64,000 nt of DNA from Paguma larvata (GCA_030068075.1 CM057824.1:128392414-128456413), one strand, 5' to 3'. Counted from the stretch's first letter, positions 1 to 12,770 are shown. Translations and numbers: made by a program. The notes: generated by a model from the sequence alone, not told the origin.

Positions 1-416
1 ATCTATTTTGTGTTGGAAGTAATAGATTGTGCTCTTTAGGCTTTTATATTGAATAGGATTACTTATAATATTTTTCAGAATCCTTAATGTTATATTTATC
101 TCATTATACAAATCTAATAAAAACCAGCAGCATTGTTGGAAGAGATTTGTTGCTATATTCCTTTTCATAATTTATTCTTTCCACTTTTCTCCTCTCTTTT
201 CACTTAAATGTTTTTAAAAAGACCTACAGTTCTCTAAAATTTTGTAGCAAGATGGTTTCTCTTTTGCAGATGGTGGAAATGCCCATAATTATTCCAATTG
301 TTTGGAAATATGAAAAAAATCCATTTCCTTATTGATTAGAGTTGTTAGTATTTTATCTCATTAGTTCAGTTGATTTTACAGTTCATCTTCATTTCTTTAA
401 AAATATACTTTTTCCC

Positions 417-622
417 AGGACGCCTGGGAGGCGCAGTTGGTTAAGCGGCCCACTTCGGCTCAGGTCATGATCTCACGGTCTGTGAGTTCGAGCCCCACGT
501 TGGGCTCTGTGCTGACAGCTCAGAGCCTGGAACCTGCTTCAGATTCTGTGTCTCCTTCTCTCTTTGCCCTCCCCCTGCTCATACTCTGTGTCTATGTCTC
601 TCAAAAATAAATAAACATTAAA
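417..622 (+). repeat. CAN-SINE (tRNA-Lys derived), sense
   Basis: The head reads CGCCTGGGAGGCGCAGTTGG and the body runs to an AAATAAATAAACATT tail. A flanking duplication of about 15 bp (near AAATATACTTTTTCC) is seen at 401-415 and 622-636. Confidence 0.93.
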
Positions 623-671
623 AAATATACTTTTCCTTATTTATTTATTTACTATTTTTTTTCTTTGCATT

Positions 672-1600
672 TCTAAGAGTTTGGCTTTTTTAGATTCCAC
701 CTATGCAATATGCTATAGTATTTGTCTTCCTCTGACTTATTTCATTTAGCAAAATGCTGTCAAGTTTTATCATGTTGTCACAAATGACAGGATTTTCTTC
801 CTTCTCATGGATAAATAATATTCCACTGAATATAATATACTATATTGCCTTTATCCATTTATCTGTATATTGACATTGAGGTTGTTACTATATCTTGGCT
901 TTTGAAATAATGCTGCAATGGACATGGAAGTACAACTATCTCTTCGAGATTCTGATTTCATTTTTTTTTGCATTCATACCCATAAGTGGGACTGCTGGAT
1001 TTTATGGTAGTTTTTTGTTTTTTTTTTTTTTTTTGAGAGAGAGAGAGAGAGCACAGAAGAGGCAGATGAGGCAGATGAAAAGGGAGATAGAGAACATTAA
1101 GCAGGTTCCATGTCCAGTGCAGAGCCCAACTCGGGGCTAGATCTTCACACACATAAGATCACGACCTGAACTGAAATCAAGTTGGTCGCTTAACTGACCA
1201 AGCCACCGAGGCACCCCTGGGTATTATGGTAATTCTGTTTATTTATTTATTTTTTTGGTAGTTCTATTTTTAAGTTTTTGTGGAACCTTCGTAATGTTTT
1301 CCATTGTGGCTATACCGGTTTGCATTCCCATCATTAGTATATAAGTGTTCCCTTTACCCCTCATTCTGCCCAGCGTTTGGCATTTATTACTTGTCTTTTC
1401 AATAATAGCCATTTTAACAGGTGTGAGTTGAAATCTCATTATAGTTTGATTTGCATTGCCTTGATGGTGAATGATGTTGAGCATCTTTTCATGTACCTAT
1501 TGGCCATTTCTATATCCTTTTTGGAAAAAAAATGTTCATTCAGCTCTTCTCTTTTTCTGAAATTCAGATTGTGTGTTTCTTTTAATTAAGTTTTTAATTT
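672..1600 (-). mobile_element. L1 3' end, antisense, interrupted by a SINE
   Basis: The reverse strand reads the L1 tail text found in other carnivore copies, including the GCAAACCGGTATAGCCACAA type segment and the AATGAGATTTCAACTCACAC segment. The SINE at 1016-1217 splits it. The copy is diverged and has no intact frame. Sequence to about 1665 (TTAACATACAGTGTTG) also looks L1-related. Confidence 0.85.
1016..1217 (-). repeat. CAN-SINE nested in an L1
   Basis: It starts with poly-T and GA repeats and ends with CCGAGGCACCCC. The L1-derived motif TTATGGTA lies on both sides (1002-1009 and 1223-1230), marking the insertion site. Confidence 0.93.
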
Positions 1601-2262
1601 TAATTCCACTATAGTTAACATACAGTGTTGTGTTAGTTTCAGGTGTACAATACAATGATTCAAAAAACCATAATACTTTTTTCAAAAGTTCTTTCCATGA
1701 CTTCATTCTTGGAAAAATTTGGGAGACCCTCTTCTCCAGCAGAGTAGTTATTAGGTATTTTCTTGCATTATTTTAAGATACTTTGAAGAGTTGAGCACTT
1801 AATTATTTTGCATTCAAATATAGATTATATTGATGCCTATACATTTAATTCTCCACAAATCTTAGAAATATAACCATGTCGTTTTTAAGGATTCATCATG
1901 AAATGAATAATATATAAAGCTGATATGTTTTTAAACACATTTGAAAAATGATTATGTTTATTTTGTTTAGAGATTTGACAAGTAATTATCCTCCTGAGAC
2001 TTAAACATTTAAATAGGAAATTTTATAAAAATTAATACTGCTTATTAATTTTTTCAGACAACAGTAAGACTTTGTGATTTTAGGTCATTTAATCAGATCC
2101 AAAAGTTTTTTCCCTTCTATACCTTTTTCTGTTAGTTTTGACTGGTTCTTTTCCTTTGGGAATGTTTATTACTTTTAAATTGTGACTTGGCATTTTTTTA
2201 CTGCATGCTTACTGTAGACTTTCATATCTTTCCAACATTTTATATATTGTTTTTGCATTCTT

Positions 2263-2460
2263 TTTTATTTAAAAAATTTTTAATGTTTATTTATATTTGA
2301 GAGAGAGAAGCAGAGAGAGAGGGAGACACAGAATCCAAAGCAGCTCCAGGCTCTGAGCTGTCAGTACAGAGCCTGATATGGGACTTGAATCTGCAAACCA
2401 CAAAATCATTACTTGAGCTGAAGTCAGATGCTTAACTCACTGAGCCACCCAGGTGCCCCT
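2263..2460 (-). repeat. CAN-SINE, antisense
   Basis: A diverged copy ending ACCCAGGTGCCCCT. It is bounded by a perfect 14-bp duplication GTTTTTGCATTCTT at 2249-2262 and 2461-2474. Confidence 0.94.
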
Positions 2461-3269
2461 GTTTTTGCATTCTTGATCACACTTTTGTGTAGCAATTTTT
2501 GTGGAAATCTGGATATTTTGGTGCCACAGTGTTTGAATTGGTCCGCGATCAACCAAAAAGGTGTGCCTTTTACACCATTAACAAAGACTTCTAATTAAAT
2601 CAGAAAGAATAATTTGGTTGTGGTAGAGTTCAAGGAAATTCCTCTGCCCCTAAACGACCATGGTTTTCCAAATATCTTAAGGGGCAACTGATCTGTAATA
2701 TCATTTTTGGGGGTCAGTGTTCAGCAAGATATTAGGTGCTAAAATTAAATATTAATATTTTATAAAAAAATATGAGTCATTATTTTAGGTATAAAAATAA
2801 TGTTGAAACCATTTTGTGTCTTCTACTATCAACTAAAGTTCTTTATTATTTCATTTACTTTCTATTAACAGTAAGAACCAATTAGGTGTTTATCAATAAT
2901 ACACAAAGTCTTTTTATCTTAGAAAGACTAAATATTTTATACCAAATTTCCTCATCCATGTCCATTATTCATCTAAACTTTAAAAGTATCATCAGAAAAT
3001 TAAATTATTAATCTAAGTTAAACAAAATGTTACATTAAATTAAAATTCAAATATTAGGTTCACTCACAAAGAGAAAAAAAAACTGGAATAAAATACTGGC
3101 AGACAAATATAGTTATCATAGTAAATCAATAACAAAATTATCAAAGAACAGAATCAGCAGCCTAATTCAAATTGATCGTCTCTTTTCATAATTTGACTAT
3201 TGTTGATAATGCTGCTATAAACATTGGGCACAAATGTCCATCAATTGATGAATGGATAAAGAAGAAGTG

Positions 3270-3271
<2 letters not shown>

Positions 3272-3324
<53 letters not shown>

Positions 3325-3338
3325 TATACACACACACA
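3272..3338. repeat. TA/CA microsatellite inside L1
   Basis: About 23 TA units are followed by a short CA run, at the place where carnivore L1 tails have a short TATATA stretch, so it is an expansion of an L1 segment. Confidence 0.95.
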
Positions 3339-3579
3339 ATGGAATACTACTCAGCCATAAAAAAGAATGAAATCTTGCCATTTGCAGTGATGTGGATGGA
3401 GCTAGTGACTATTGTGCTAAGTGAAATAAGTCAGTCAGAGAAAGACAAATACCATATGTTTTCACATGGAATTTAAGAAATAAAACAAATGAACATGGGG
3501 GAAATAAGAGAGAGGGAGAGACAGGCAAACCATAAAACAGACTCTTAACTATAGAGAACAAACTAAGAATTGCTGGAGG

Positions 3580-3802
3580 AGGGGCGCCTGGGTGGCTCAG
3601 TTGGTTGAGTGGCCAACTTCGGCTCAGGTCATGATCTCACGGTCTGTGAGTTCAAGCCCCACGTCGGGCTCTATGCTGGCAGCTCAGAGCCTGGACCCTG
3701 CTTCAGATTCTGTGTCTCCCTCTCTCTCTGCCCCTGCCCCGCTTGTACTCTGTCTCTCTCTCCATAATAAATAAACATTGAAAAAAACGTTAAAAAAAAA
3801 AA
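3580..3802 (+). repeat. CAN-SINE, sense, nested in L1
   Basis: A near-consensus copy (GGGGCGCCTGGGTGGCTCAG head) is flanked by a perfect 15-bp duplication AAGAATTGCTGGAGG at 3565-3579 and 3803-3817. That sequence belongs to the host L1, so the SINE is younger than the L1. Confidence 0.96.
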
Positions 3803-4746
3803 AAGAATTGCTGGAGGGGAGGTGAGTGGGGGGATGGGTTAAACAGGTGATAGGGAGTTAGGGGGGAACTTGTGATGAGTACCGGCTATTGTACGTAAAT
3901 GATGAATCACTAAATTCTACATCTGCAACTAATATTACACTGTACTTTAAATAAAGAAATCACTGGAGTTTAAATAAAAATCTGAAGCTAAGCGAACAAA
4001 AAATAAGAAAATGCTAGTCTCAAAATTGTCATGATTAATATTTTTCAAAAACAGTGATATGGTTTTTCACTAAGTTAGTTCCTAATTATATATATGTATA
4101 TATCATACAAATATATATGTCATAGAAATATATATTTATAAATGTATACTTACATAAATATATAATATCAATTGCTATTTTCATGTCACTATATTTTCTT
4201 TTTTACTCCTTTTAAAAATAATTTTGACTTTAAAATAGTCTTAATTTATAAAGTAAAAATAATTTTAAATCATGTCATTTTCTCCTTTTTCATGGGCTGT
4301 ACTTCAAGATAAAATCTAATTTTCAACAGATCTCAAAGTCTTTATTCCCATCCCTTTATACTATATATTTATCATAGGTCTTAATATTTTGTTTGCTTAT
4401 TTCACTATTGAATATTTTGATTGATACATGTCACTGTTGCTTACAAGTCACAAGTAGCTGTTTCTAAAACCAGTCACAAAATCCAGAAGGGCAGTTGAGT
4501 TGATTGGGCTAGCACTTACTCCTACCTAAGGTGGTTGGCTAATAATTGACGTGAGTTATTTTCATGGCCGGAGGGTAGACAAGATGCAGGTCAACTTTGC
4601 AGTAAAGCTGGAAGCACACAACTTTCAGAGGTGCAGTCAAAGGTTTAGGCAGGTTGTGAGTGGGAGGAACAGGTATTTGCACAGCTGGATCTGAGATTAG
4701 ATAACAAGCCAGATGAGGATCAGAGCTTTGACCCCTACCTCTTTTC

Positions 4747-4977
4747 TTTTTTTTTTTTTTAATTTTTTGTCAACGTTTATTTATTTTTGAGAGACAGAGA
4801 GACAGAGCACAAGCAGGGGAAGGGCAGAGAGAGAGGGAGACACAGAATCTGAAGCAGGCTCCTGGCTCTGAGCCATCAACACAGAGCCCGACGCGGGGCT
4901 CGAACTCACAGACGGTGAGATCATGACCTGAGCCGAAGTGGGCCCGCTTAACCAACTGAGCCACCCAGGCACCCCCT
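4747..4977 (-). repeat. CAN-SINE, antisense
   Basis: A well-preserved copy with a long T tract. It is bounded by CCCTACCTCTTTTCT near 4733 and CCCCACCTCTTTTCT at 4980-4994. Confidence 0.94.
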
Positions 4978-5785
4978 GTCCCCACCTCTTTTCTACACAT
5001 TCTTGTCAAAGACAAACTGACCACAATCTTCTATGGAAAGAAAGGTAGATAAAGGAAATGACATGGATTTTGTCTTCCTGACATATTATCCCTTTGGAGA
5101 GAACCACAGAGTTGTGGGGTAGGGGTGTAAGAAAAATCACACTCCAAGGGGGGCAGCAAATGATTACAAATTCGCTACAGATTGTCAAATGTAGAGTTAT
5201 CTGTGCATATAGAGATACAGATACATGATAAGTAGGCAGGCAATTTTGTTTTATCCTGCTGATTATGTTACAGTATAATAAAAAAATATAGGGTTAGAAG
5301 ATTATACATGCCAGTAACATTAGTACCAAATTCCTCCTTTACACTGGCTTGTCTTTAAGAAGTTAATGATGTTATTTTTTTAATTGGATGTTGTTGGAAT
5401 CCAAACAGCTCACTTGCCTGACTCCCCGCTGTTCTCTGAAAATGCTGTTGGCAAATGACATGATAGATAATCCTCCTTCCTCGTAATCCCAAGTACCCTG
5501 CTTTTAACATTTAAAATGGTCCTCTTCAGTGAACAAAATTCACGACTCTACACCCCAGAGAAGTACAAGTAGATCTGCTGAAAACATGGATTCTTGCTTT
5601 GAACCGACTTAAGCCGTGGTTATACAGATGTAAAGGAAGGAAGAAAATCTCTGTTGAATGAAGATACATGAATGTATTTGAATGCAAACAATGAAGTTGT
5701 ATTTAGGGTTCAAAATACTCCCTGGTTGTATGGTTTTGCTCCGAGAGTTACAATGTAACCTGTAATCCCGAGTGCACATACATAC

Positions 5786-5926
5786 CTGGAATCCCCAGGT
5801 AGTAGCCAGTAGTGAAGTTGGCTTTGAATCCCCCTTTTGCCAACAGGTCATCAGTGATGAAAAGCACAGTCATTCTATTGGTGGTTGAGAACACATCCTT
5901 TACTGGACCAGGCCCTGTGTACACAG
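5786..5926 (-). CDS. TMPRSS15: TMPRSS15 exon: CUB2, last part
   Basis: A 141-nt phase 1-1 exon encodes AVYTGPGPVKDVFSTTNRMT, VLFITDDLLAKGGFKANFTT and GYYLGIP. This is a near match to human and bovine CUB2. One NFT sequon is present. The acceptor is GGAGCAG and the donor is G|GTATGT. The frame reads on into the intron before a stop, which is not coding. The next exon of the gene (LDLRa2) is not found down to position 1. Confidence 0.97.
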
Positions 5927-7878
5927 CTGCTCCAAATGAAAACAACATAATTAGTGAGGGGATTCTTTGAATCTAGAAGAAAATAGACCCGTTTTTGTCA
6001 ATTCCATCTTCTAGATGTATGCTACATGCAGTGTAGCTTGCTTGGGAAGCGACCACAGGTAAATAACTATGCTTTCTTTTAGATTTTGGACACTGCTTCT
6101 AGGATAGTCAACTTCTCTATTGATCTTTTCTAGTATTGCTGTGACTCTATAATTTAATGCTGAATTATTTATAATATTTTCTGGCTTAGTACCGCTACTA
6201 TTCAAAGCTCACATTATCCCAGAAGAAATGATTATTTGTCTGTTTTTAAAGACCTTTATAAATAATGGAGATTATAGCTTCCCTTAGTAAATTTTTGTCC
6301 AAATTTATTTGATTTTCTTTTGTCTGTGTAAGTTGAATTATTAAACCAAGCAGAAAGATTGGATTAATTAGAGACATAATATAAACCTAAGTAATGTCTT
6401 TCAAAATATTTCCCACTAACCCTTGGGCCATGGGGTTTCACAAATAACGAAATACTCTCTACTACACAATAAAGACAGGCTAATTAAAAAATACATTTCA
6501 TATTATTAGACACTTTATGTATTAGAATCCCCTAAAGCGATTCTGTTTCAAAAGAACTTCTTACCTACAATTTTGAAAAATATTATTCTGACATGCTCTG
6601 GAATTCTTATTTACCTTTCGATGATTGATTTAATATTAAGAGATGAAATGATAAAAATTAATTTTTCTTAGATCGTAAGAATACTGAAGTTTTCTTTAGA
6701 AGGACAATATAACCTGAACATGGGAACACAACTCAAAAAGTGTTCTTAACTATGTATATAAAAATAAAATCAAATTTGAAGTTCCTCAGTTCTTATTAGC
6801 ACTAGCCTCCCAGCCCCACTGAAATTTTCATTGTTGGTATGTTCTTTGTGTGGCTCTCAAAATCTTGTAGGAAGCCTGCACATTAGAACTTTGTGGGATT
6901 TTGCTGAAGAACCCTGTGTAGACACCAGTGGATGAGTAGCCCTGGGAACCGTTTCCACCACCGGCACCTTTACTGTACAGATAATTCCCTGTGGTCTTCC
7001 TCCATTGGTTGCAGTGCTCATGTGATTGCATAGTTACCTGGCCAGACTTTGCAAGAAATGATTAATGTGAGTCCAAAGCACAGTTAGGTAAAACACTTTT
7101 ATCCGTGAAGTGTGTTGTTTCATGCATTCCAGTTGATCCTATAAGCATTTTCATAAATTAATATATCACTTATCAAGAGACACTTTTAAAATATTGGTAG
7201 TAGTTAAATAAGACAATAGCTGTCACACTTGACTGATAGACGTTTTTTATATTACCATGTATTCTATGACCTACATACAAGATTTTCCTCTAAAATAGTA
7301 CACTTTCTCCCATGTTTATTTTTAAAAAATTAGTAATCAATAGAAGTTAGGGGAAAATCAACTTTGACCAATATTTGAATGATTTTCAGATACTTCTATA
7401 GAAGCAGCTTGTACTAGGGACACAGAGTAATAATGAAAAGTAAATAAAAAATCATAAAAGATTTTTGCATAAAAAACAATTTGTCCCTTTAGTTGGAAGT
7501 GAAACAAACTGGGTTTAATAGCTACTTTTAGAACTAGAATGTGTACATAATGCATATTAAACTGAGGAATGCATATCTTTTAGCTCTTGTCTCCACGGTG
7601 TAATGCTTACTGTAGTGAATTAATACAGTTGGTAGGAATTACTCATGTAAAAATATTAATTCTGGTTTGCAAAGAATGCTCAAGAAGAATATTATTCTGT
7701 CATTATTGCAAACACTCTCATTTTGGAAGCTCCACATAAAATCTGACATGTTACTCTGCTGTCGTAATGTCATTTTGCTTGTTGTAAAAGAGTGATTATG
7801 TTTATTGGGAAGTACTTTCTCCATCAATCCAACATCCTGAGCCATGCAACCGTCCCAAGACATAAATCACAGACTCAC
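5927..7878 (-). other. TMPRSS15: Intron within CUB2 (1.95 kb)
   Basis: Mostly AT-rich unique sequence with no recognisable repeat. One somewhat GC-richer stretch at about 6785-7040 has a 67-codon minus-strand open frame rich in Gly and Ser that I cannot assign. Confidence 0.7.
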
Positions 7879-8004
7879 CTAAGAGCAAAGAATCATCTCC
7901 TCCACCATCTCTGATTTCCACCACGTCTGCGATATTTTCTAAGTCAAATTCTTGAAAATGAAGTTGTATATTCTTTCCCTTTGGTGCGTTTAAATTCCAA
8001 ACAC
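7879..8004 (-). CDS. TMPRSS15: TMPRSS15 exon: CUB2, middle part
   Basis: A 126-nt phase 1-1 exon encodes CVWNLNAPKGKNIQLHFQEF, DLENIADVVEIRDGGGDDSL and LL. The acceptor TTTTAAG is an A-A-G type with a modest pyrimidine tract. The donor G|GTGAGT is strong. The DVVEIRDG box is the CUB calcium-site region with conserved Asp and Glu. Bovine has DGEGDDS and human DGEEADS, so this copy is closer to bovine here. Confidence 0.97.
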
Positions 8005-9395
8005 CTTAAAAGTACAACATGACAACACAGTTTAGAACACACTTCTTTTGACTTCCCTCAGAGGCTTCCCTCTCTCGAGCATTTCAAATTTCTCTGAACT
8101 TTTGTGTATTAGGTACATTCCCCGACCCTCCACAGCATCCTGCCATTTCTGTATTGTTGCACTACCTCGGGCATTTCGTAAAGCCTGACAATTGATTTGC
8201 ATCTTCATCTAGACTGTGTCATGTTTGTTTTTTCTTTTCTCCTTTCAGCGTCTAACAAATAAAGTGCCCAGTAATATTTATTTAATAAATCAACAAATTT
8301 AATAAATTTATTCAAATTGTTCTTTTAATATTCCACTGATTTTTCAGAAATTTTAGGCCATTACTTTGTACAAATGATATGTTTAAAAGATGTCTTCAGC
8401 GTGGAGTAGAGATGATAATCTCTGGTTCCCCATACAAGTCAAATTAGATTCATGGCTGTTTATTTTTTTGGATCAGATAAGCCCCTGGAATAGTGACTTT
8501 ATTCTCCTATGAAAGTGATACTTACTTATCTCTGGGTCATTTGAAGGAAGAAAAGCTGACATTTTCTAACAACACATTTTTCACTGTCATTAGAGCATTT
8601 CTCTCGCTGGTAGATTTTCCCGTCTAGATTGGTCGTGCTGTCTTAGGTGTGGCCGTGGGCGGAACACATTTGTTTCCCAGGCTGATTGAAGTGAAATATT
8701 TGTAGGATGGGAAGGGAATTGGCATCTTTAACATAATTACTATGCAGCTGGAATGAGCTGCTTTAGTTAGAAATATTGACCTAAATATAGGCTCTGTTCA
8801 GTTTTAGCAAACTATTCTCTCTAGACTTACAATTTTTAGCAAATCCTCATTATTTCATGTTTTATACTGACAAACTAACCACATTACTCTAGCCGCCTGC
8901 TTTATTGACACTGGTCTATATTTACAAAATGTGTGGATGTCACAGTTGGCCCTTTACTTTTTATACTTTCCAGTGACTTTTCTATGAAATTGCAAACTTG
9001 TTATATATAATATAGACATTATATGCATAATCAAGATGAGTGATTAAGAGAGCAGTACCTGGAGTAAGGTACTTCCATTTACTCATTTTATTCAATTTTT
9101 AAATTTGAAAATTATAATAATAACACCTGCTTCAAAAATTATAAGAATTGACTGAAACCCTGTATTAAGCACTAGCACAGTGCCTAGCATGAAATAATTG
9201 CTAAATAAGTTAGTAATCATTATTGTTATTGTTGTTATTATATTATGCAATCTTGTAGACATAGTAGTTGTAATCAGGTTTGGCAAATTTATAATCCACT
9301 TTGCTGTGTCAAGGTGGGAATCTAGCCTTGATGTATACACAACATATATATTATACACATTTGTTTCTCATGGTCTGGGGAAAGAATCGACTCAC
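8005..9395 (-). other. TMPRSS15: Intron within CUB2 (1.39 kb)
   Basis: Unique sequence with a MIR fragment near 9100-9235. No coding signal is seen elsewhere. Confidence 0.7.
9100..9235 (+). repeat. MIR fragment
   Basis: The stretch TTAAGCACTAGCACAGTGCCTAGCATGAAA followed by TTGTTATTATTA-like sequence is the typical MIR 3' half. Confidence 0.75.
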
Positions 9396-9485
9396 AAAAA
9401 GCCTTATTAGGGTAGTTGTCTGGAAAGTTCATAGAAGTGAATGTTGTATTTGGCTCCCACAGTTCAAAAGGTCCTCCACAGTCCG
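9396..9485 (-). CDS. TMPRSS15: TMPRSS15 exon: CUB2, first part
   Basis: A 90-nt phase 1-1 exon encodes TDCGGPFELWEPNTTFTSMN and FPDNYPNKAF, with the first base of Cys. The C-G-G-P start and N-F-P-x-x-Y-P motif are classic CUB features. An NTT sequon is visible. The acceptor is CTTTTCAG and the donor is T|GTGAGT. It is well separated from the MAM end (7.6 kb intron) and 1.4 kb from the next CUB2 exon. Confidence 0.97.
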
Positions 9486-10567
9486 CTGAAAAGGAAATGA
9501 CAAAAAATCATTAGTAACACAATGCTTATTTCAGAGAGATAATATTATATCCTAGCAAATTTCCAATTCTATTTCTTGGAATACTGATTTTGACAGATAA
9601 AATACATAGTTTGTATAAATGAAAACCTCGCAACTTAAGTAATGAAAAACTACAGGTAAACCGGTCTCTTTACTTAAGAATTTCTCAAAACATTCAATAT
9701 TCTTATGTTATTTATGAATCTCCAAGAAGGCATAATAGTATGCAGCATCTCTGGGTCCCAAAATTATTTGGGAAAGGAATAATTTTGCTGAACATCTTTT
9801 ATAAATAGGCTTCATGAATCAGGAATCAGATTCATGAAGGAATCAGATACTCCCTGCTATCGGAAAAAAAAAAAAAGAATCTTTATAATAGAACAGATCT
9901 ACCCGCCATTCTGAGAAGGGGTAGTAAATGACTTATTTGGCCATTTCTTATGTTTTTTCTTTCTTTTTGTTTTTCTACTTTTTTTTTCTTTTTTTTTTTC
10001 TTTTTTTTCAGTAGAGAGGAAGCTTCACTGTTCTGTATACTGAGATGTTTTACTGTCAAGAAAGGGAGACAAAGTGAAACTTCCACTTGCTAAATAATTG
10101 GCCTAGACTGACCTATTACCTAACAGTGACCAGGAGTCAAGTTGAGGAAACACTTATTAGAAAAAATAGAGCACAGATATTCTAGTTAAGACTAAGGTGA
10201 TTTAAGTAAGCATATTAACTTTATGAAATTCTTAACCTACTTTAAATTTATCTTCCTGCTTGGTAAAAGAAAATTCTAAAGTAATATAAAAATTTACCAA
10301 CTAGTTTAAGTATCCTAATTCTATTTTACTTTTATTGGCATGTTACATTTAAAATCAAAAGTATAAAAGTAACCTAATTCTAAGAGTATAAGAAACTGAG
10401 GTAAGTATATATTTTTCCTGTTATCAAAGGCAGGTGATACTGAAGTTGTTTACTCCCAATAAGATAGAAATCAGATTATAGGAGGGATAATTAAATGTCT
10501 CTATATCTATAGCAGTGCTTTCAGTCAGACCCTCTTCTTTGGTCCTCTTTTATTTATGTTTTCTTTC

Positions 10568-10768
10568 TTTATTTTATTTTATTTATTTTTGAGAGCGAGA
10601 GAGAGTGCACACGGGAAGGGGTAAAGAGAGAGGAAGAGAGAGAATCCCAAGGAGTCTCTGAGCTGTCAGCATGGAGCCCTATGCAGGGCTCACTCTCACG
10701 AAGCATGAGATCATGACCTAAGCCAAAATCTAGAGTCAGACACTTAACCGACTGAGCCACTGAGGCTC
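10568..10768 (-). repeat. CAN-SINE, antisense
   Basis: A moderately diverged copy from a T-rich tail to GAGCCACTGAGGCTCCC. The flanks GGTCCTCT (near 10541) and GGTCCCTCT (10771) are the remnant duplication. Confidence 0.92.
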
Positions 10769-11139
10769 CCTGGTCCCTCTGTTACATGTTATCTACCTCA
10801 TTTACACAGATCTTTACAATTCATGTGCTTCTTCCAAATTCGTGTGTAATGAGCCTCTTGGATTTGGGTGTCCTGATGTATATGATTGGATAGAGAGGGG
10901 CAGTTGCTGTGGCTCGCTAGTAGTGCAGCCATCCCATCCTGTTCTGTAAGGTGGTAGAGCTTGGTCTACCTTACATGCTCTCCTGGGAAGGCTGGTCCAG
11001 ACCCGGATGAGCTTAGCAAGAATAGTAAAACCTCTCGTAAAACTTTATCTTTGCACATTGTTTCCACGCACATTGTCTCATCTGGGAGGGAACGTGATGT
11101 ACACAAAAGAAAGATGTGTCGAAGCTGGGGAGATTAAAT

Positions 11140-11325
11140 TTTTGCCCTGAGTCAGCTACTTGTATTTTTGAGAGTCGTTTTTCTCATACATAAAATAGAC
11201 ATATATTAGAGATTTTCAGGGGTGTTATAAAAATCGGACATAATTATGAAAAGCGCCTACACATTACCTGGCATATTCATACTGATTTTCAATACATACT
11301 CGTGGGTTAGGTAATTACTTTTATT
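11140..11325 (+). repeat. MIR fragment
   Basis: Weak but ordered matches to MIR: CTCATACATAAAATAGACAT, then GAAAAGCGCCTACACATTACCTGGCAT and a TTTATTATT end. Confidence 0.6.
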
Positions 11326-11337
11326 ATTTCAATTTTA

Positions 11338-11555
11338 TTTTATTATTTTTTTAATATTTAGTCACTTTTGAGAGTGAGAGAGACAGAGTGTGAGCAAGGG
11401 AGGGGCAGTAGGAGAGGGAGACACAGAATCCAAAGCAGGCTCCAGGCTCTAAGCAGTCAGCACAGAGTCTGATGCAAGGCTCAAACTCATGGACTGCAAG
11501 ATCATGACCTGAGCTAAGTCGGACACTTAACCGACTGAGCCACCCGGGCGCCCGA
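11338..11555 (-). repeat. CAN-SINE, antisense
   Basis: It ends GAGCCACCCGGGCGCCCG. A perfect 15-bp duplication ATTATTTCAATTTTA lies at 11323-11337 and 11556-11570. Confidence 0.95.
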
Positions 11556-12690
11556 ATTATTTCAATTTTAAGTGGAAATATGAGCATTGGCGATATTCAG
11601 TTACTTGCTTAATGCTGTACACATCTGTTTAGTTTCAAAGTCACGACTTCAGTTCATCTGAATCTTATCCTTAAATATGTCTTCTTATTAAGTTGATTAA
11701 ATTCTGCATTATTTCCACTGTCTGGTCTGAGATATGGACAGGGTTTAGACTGTGTCTCAGTAAGTGCCACTTGATGGCATGTGACATCATACTTGTTGGG
11801 TATAAGTAAAGAGAAGGAGGGTAGGAAGGAACATGAATGAAAGTACTAACAAGTAAGGTCAATGATAGATAGATCTAGAAGGAAGAAAGCACTGTACCTA
11901 TGGTGCTGAAGAAAATATTTAAACCAAAGAAAGAGTGATAATGAGGAAGAAGGGCAGGTTCTCCACCGAAAAGGGGGGAAGGAAAGGCAGGGGACTTGTG
12001 TGCTCCCATCTCTGAGGCTAATACTCTCCTTGATTATGTGATTAATTGTCCAATAAAGATTTCTGAAAAAGGATCTATGACAACCCCTCGAACTCCACTT
12101 ACACACAACTCATTTAATTTTAATAATTCTTAGTGTCATGAAAGGCTCCCTTCAATCCTCTGTGAAACTAGTGGGAAAGGGGGAAGTATAACTGCAGGGG
12201 CAAAACTAACATTGCAGCCTGCAGATTGGGGAAAACCAGTTTCCCTATTTCAAAGATTTATACTCGGCCAGTGGATTTGTTTTTGTTTTGTTGTTGTTGA
12301 TTTTAAACCATCATTCTTATTTTCTCTTTGAGGAATAAGGAAATCTCAAAATTGTATTCTCCTAATGGACTAAACAGCTGACATTTTGGAGAATGTTTGA
12401 ATTTTCACATAACTGAACACAACAGTACATTATATTAGATGTAGATGAGTAGGTAGGACTTTAATAAATACACACCTAGAACTAAAACGTTGTCAAGCGT
12501 AATCATGAAGCCTGTCAAGGCAGACAGTTCACTTAGCATTTCTCCACTAAATAGAAGTTTTAGAAAAGTCATTCTTCTGAAGTTCTTAAAAATCCCTTTT
12601 TTGAAACGCACCTTCCATAAAATTTCATATCTAATAACTGACCAGTAAGATATCTCTGCCCCTTGGCCTGATATGATACATCAGTGACTC

Positions 12691-12770
12691 TGTGTATATA
12701 TATATATATATATATACACATTATATATATATATATATTATACCATTATATATACCATTATATATATAAT
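12691..12770. repeat. Imperfect TA microsatellite with palindrome
   Basis: TA runs are broken by ACCATTATA units. Positions 12754-12773 form a perfect 20-nt palindrome, ACCATTATATATATAATGGT. Confidence 0.95.

Larger units (their letters stand above)
3190..3975 (+). mobile_element. L1 3' untranslated end, sense, split by a SINE
   Basis: It contains the carnivore L1 tail (ATGGAATACTACTCAGCCAT, then GAAATCTTGCCATTTGCA) and the GATGGGTTAAACAGGTGAT segment, ending in an A-rich tail near 3975. A TA repeat and the SINE at 3580-3802 interrupt it. Confidence 0.9.
1..5785 (-). other. TMPRSS15: Intron downstream of the CUB2 end, not complete
   Basis: No coding exon was found. It holds an antisense L1 3' end interrupted by a SINE, four other SINEs, a sense L1 3' end with a TA repeat, and AT-rich unique sequence (about 1670-2260, 2480-3190, 3980-4730 and 5000-5785). 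The expected LDLRa2 exon was searched for by its CDGxxxCxDGSDE pattern and not seen. Confidence 0.7.

Noticed and set aside
3592..3774. Open frames of about 60 codons starting MAQLV or MAQSV, repeated at several places (also near 28223, 42182, 48628)
   Set aside because: They are the reading frame of the CAN-SINE body and recur wherever the SINE does. They are not genes.
1..5785. Search for the LDLRa2, SRCR or protease exons
   Set aside because: No match to the expected cysteine or DGSDE pattern was seen on the minus strand.
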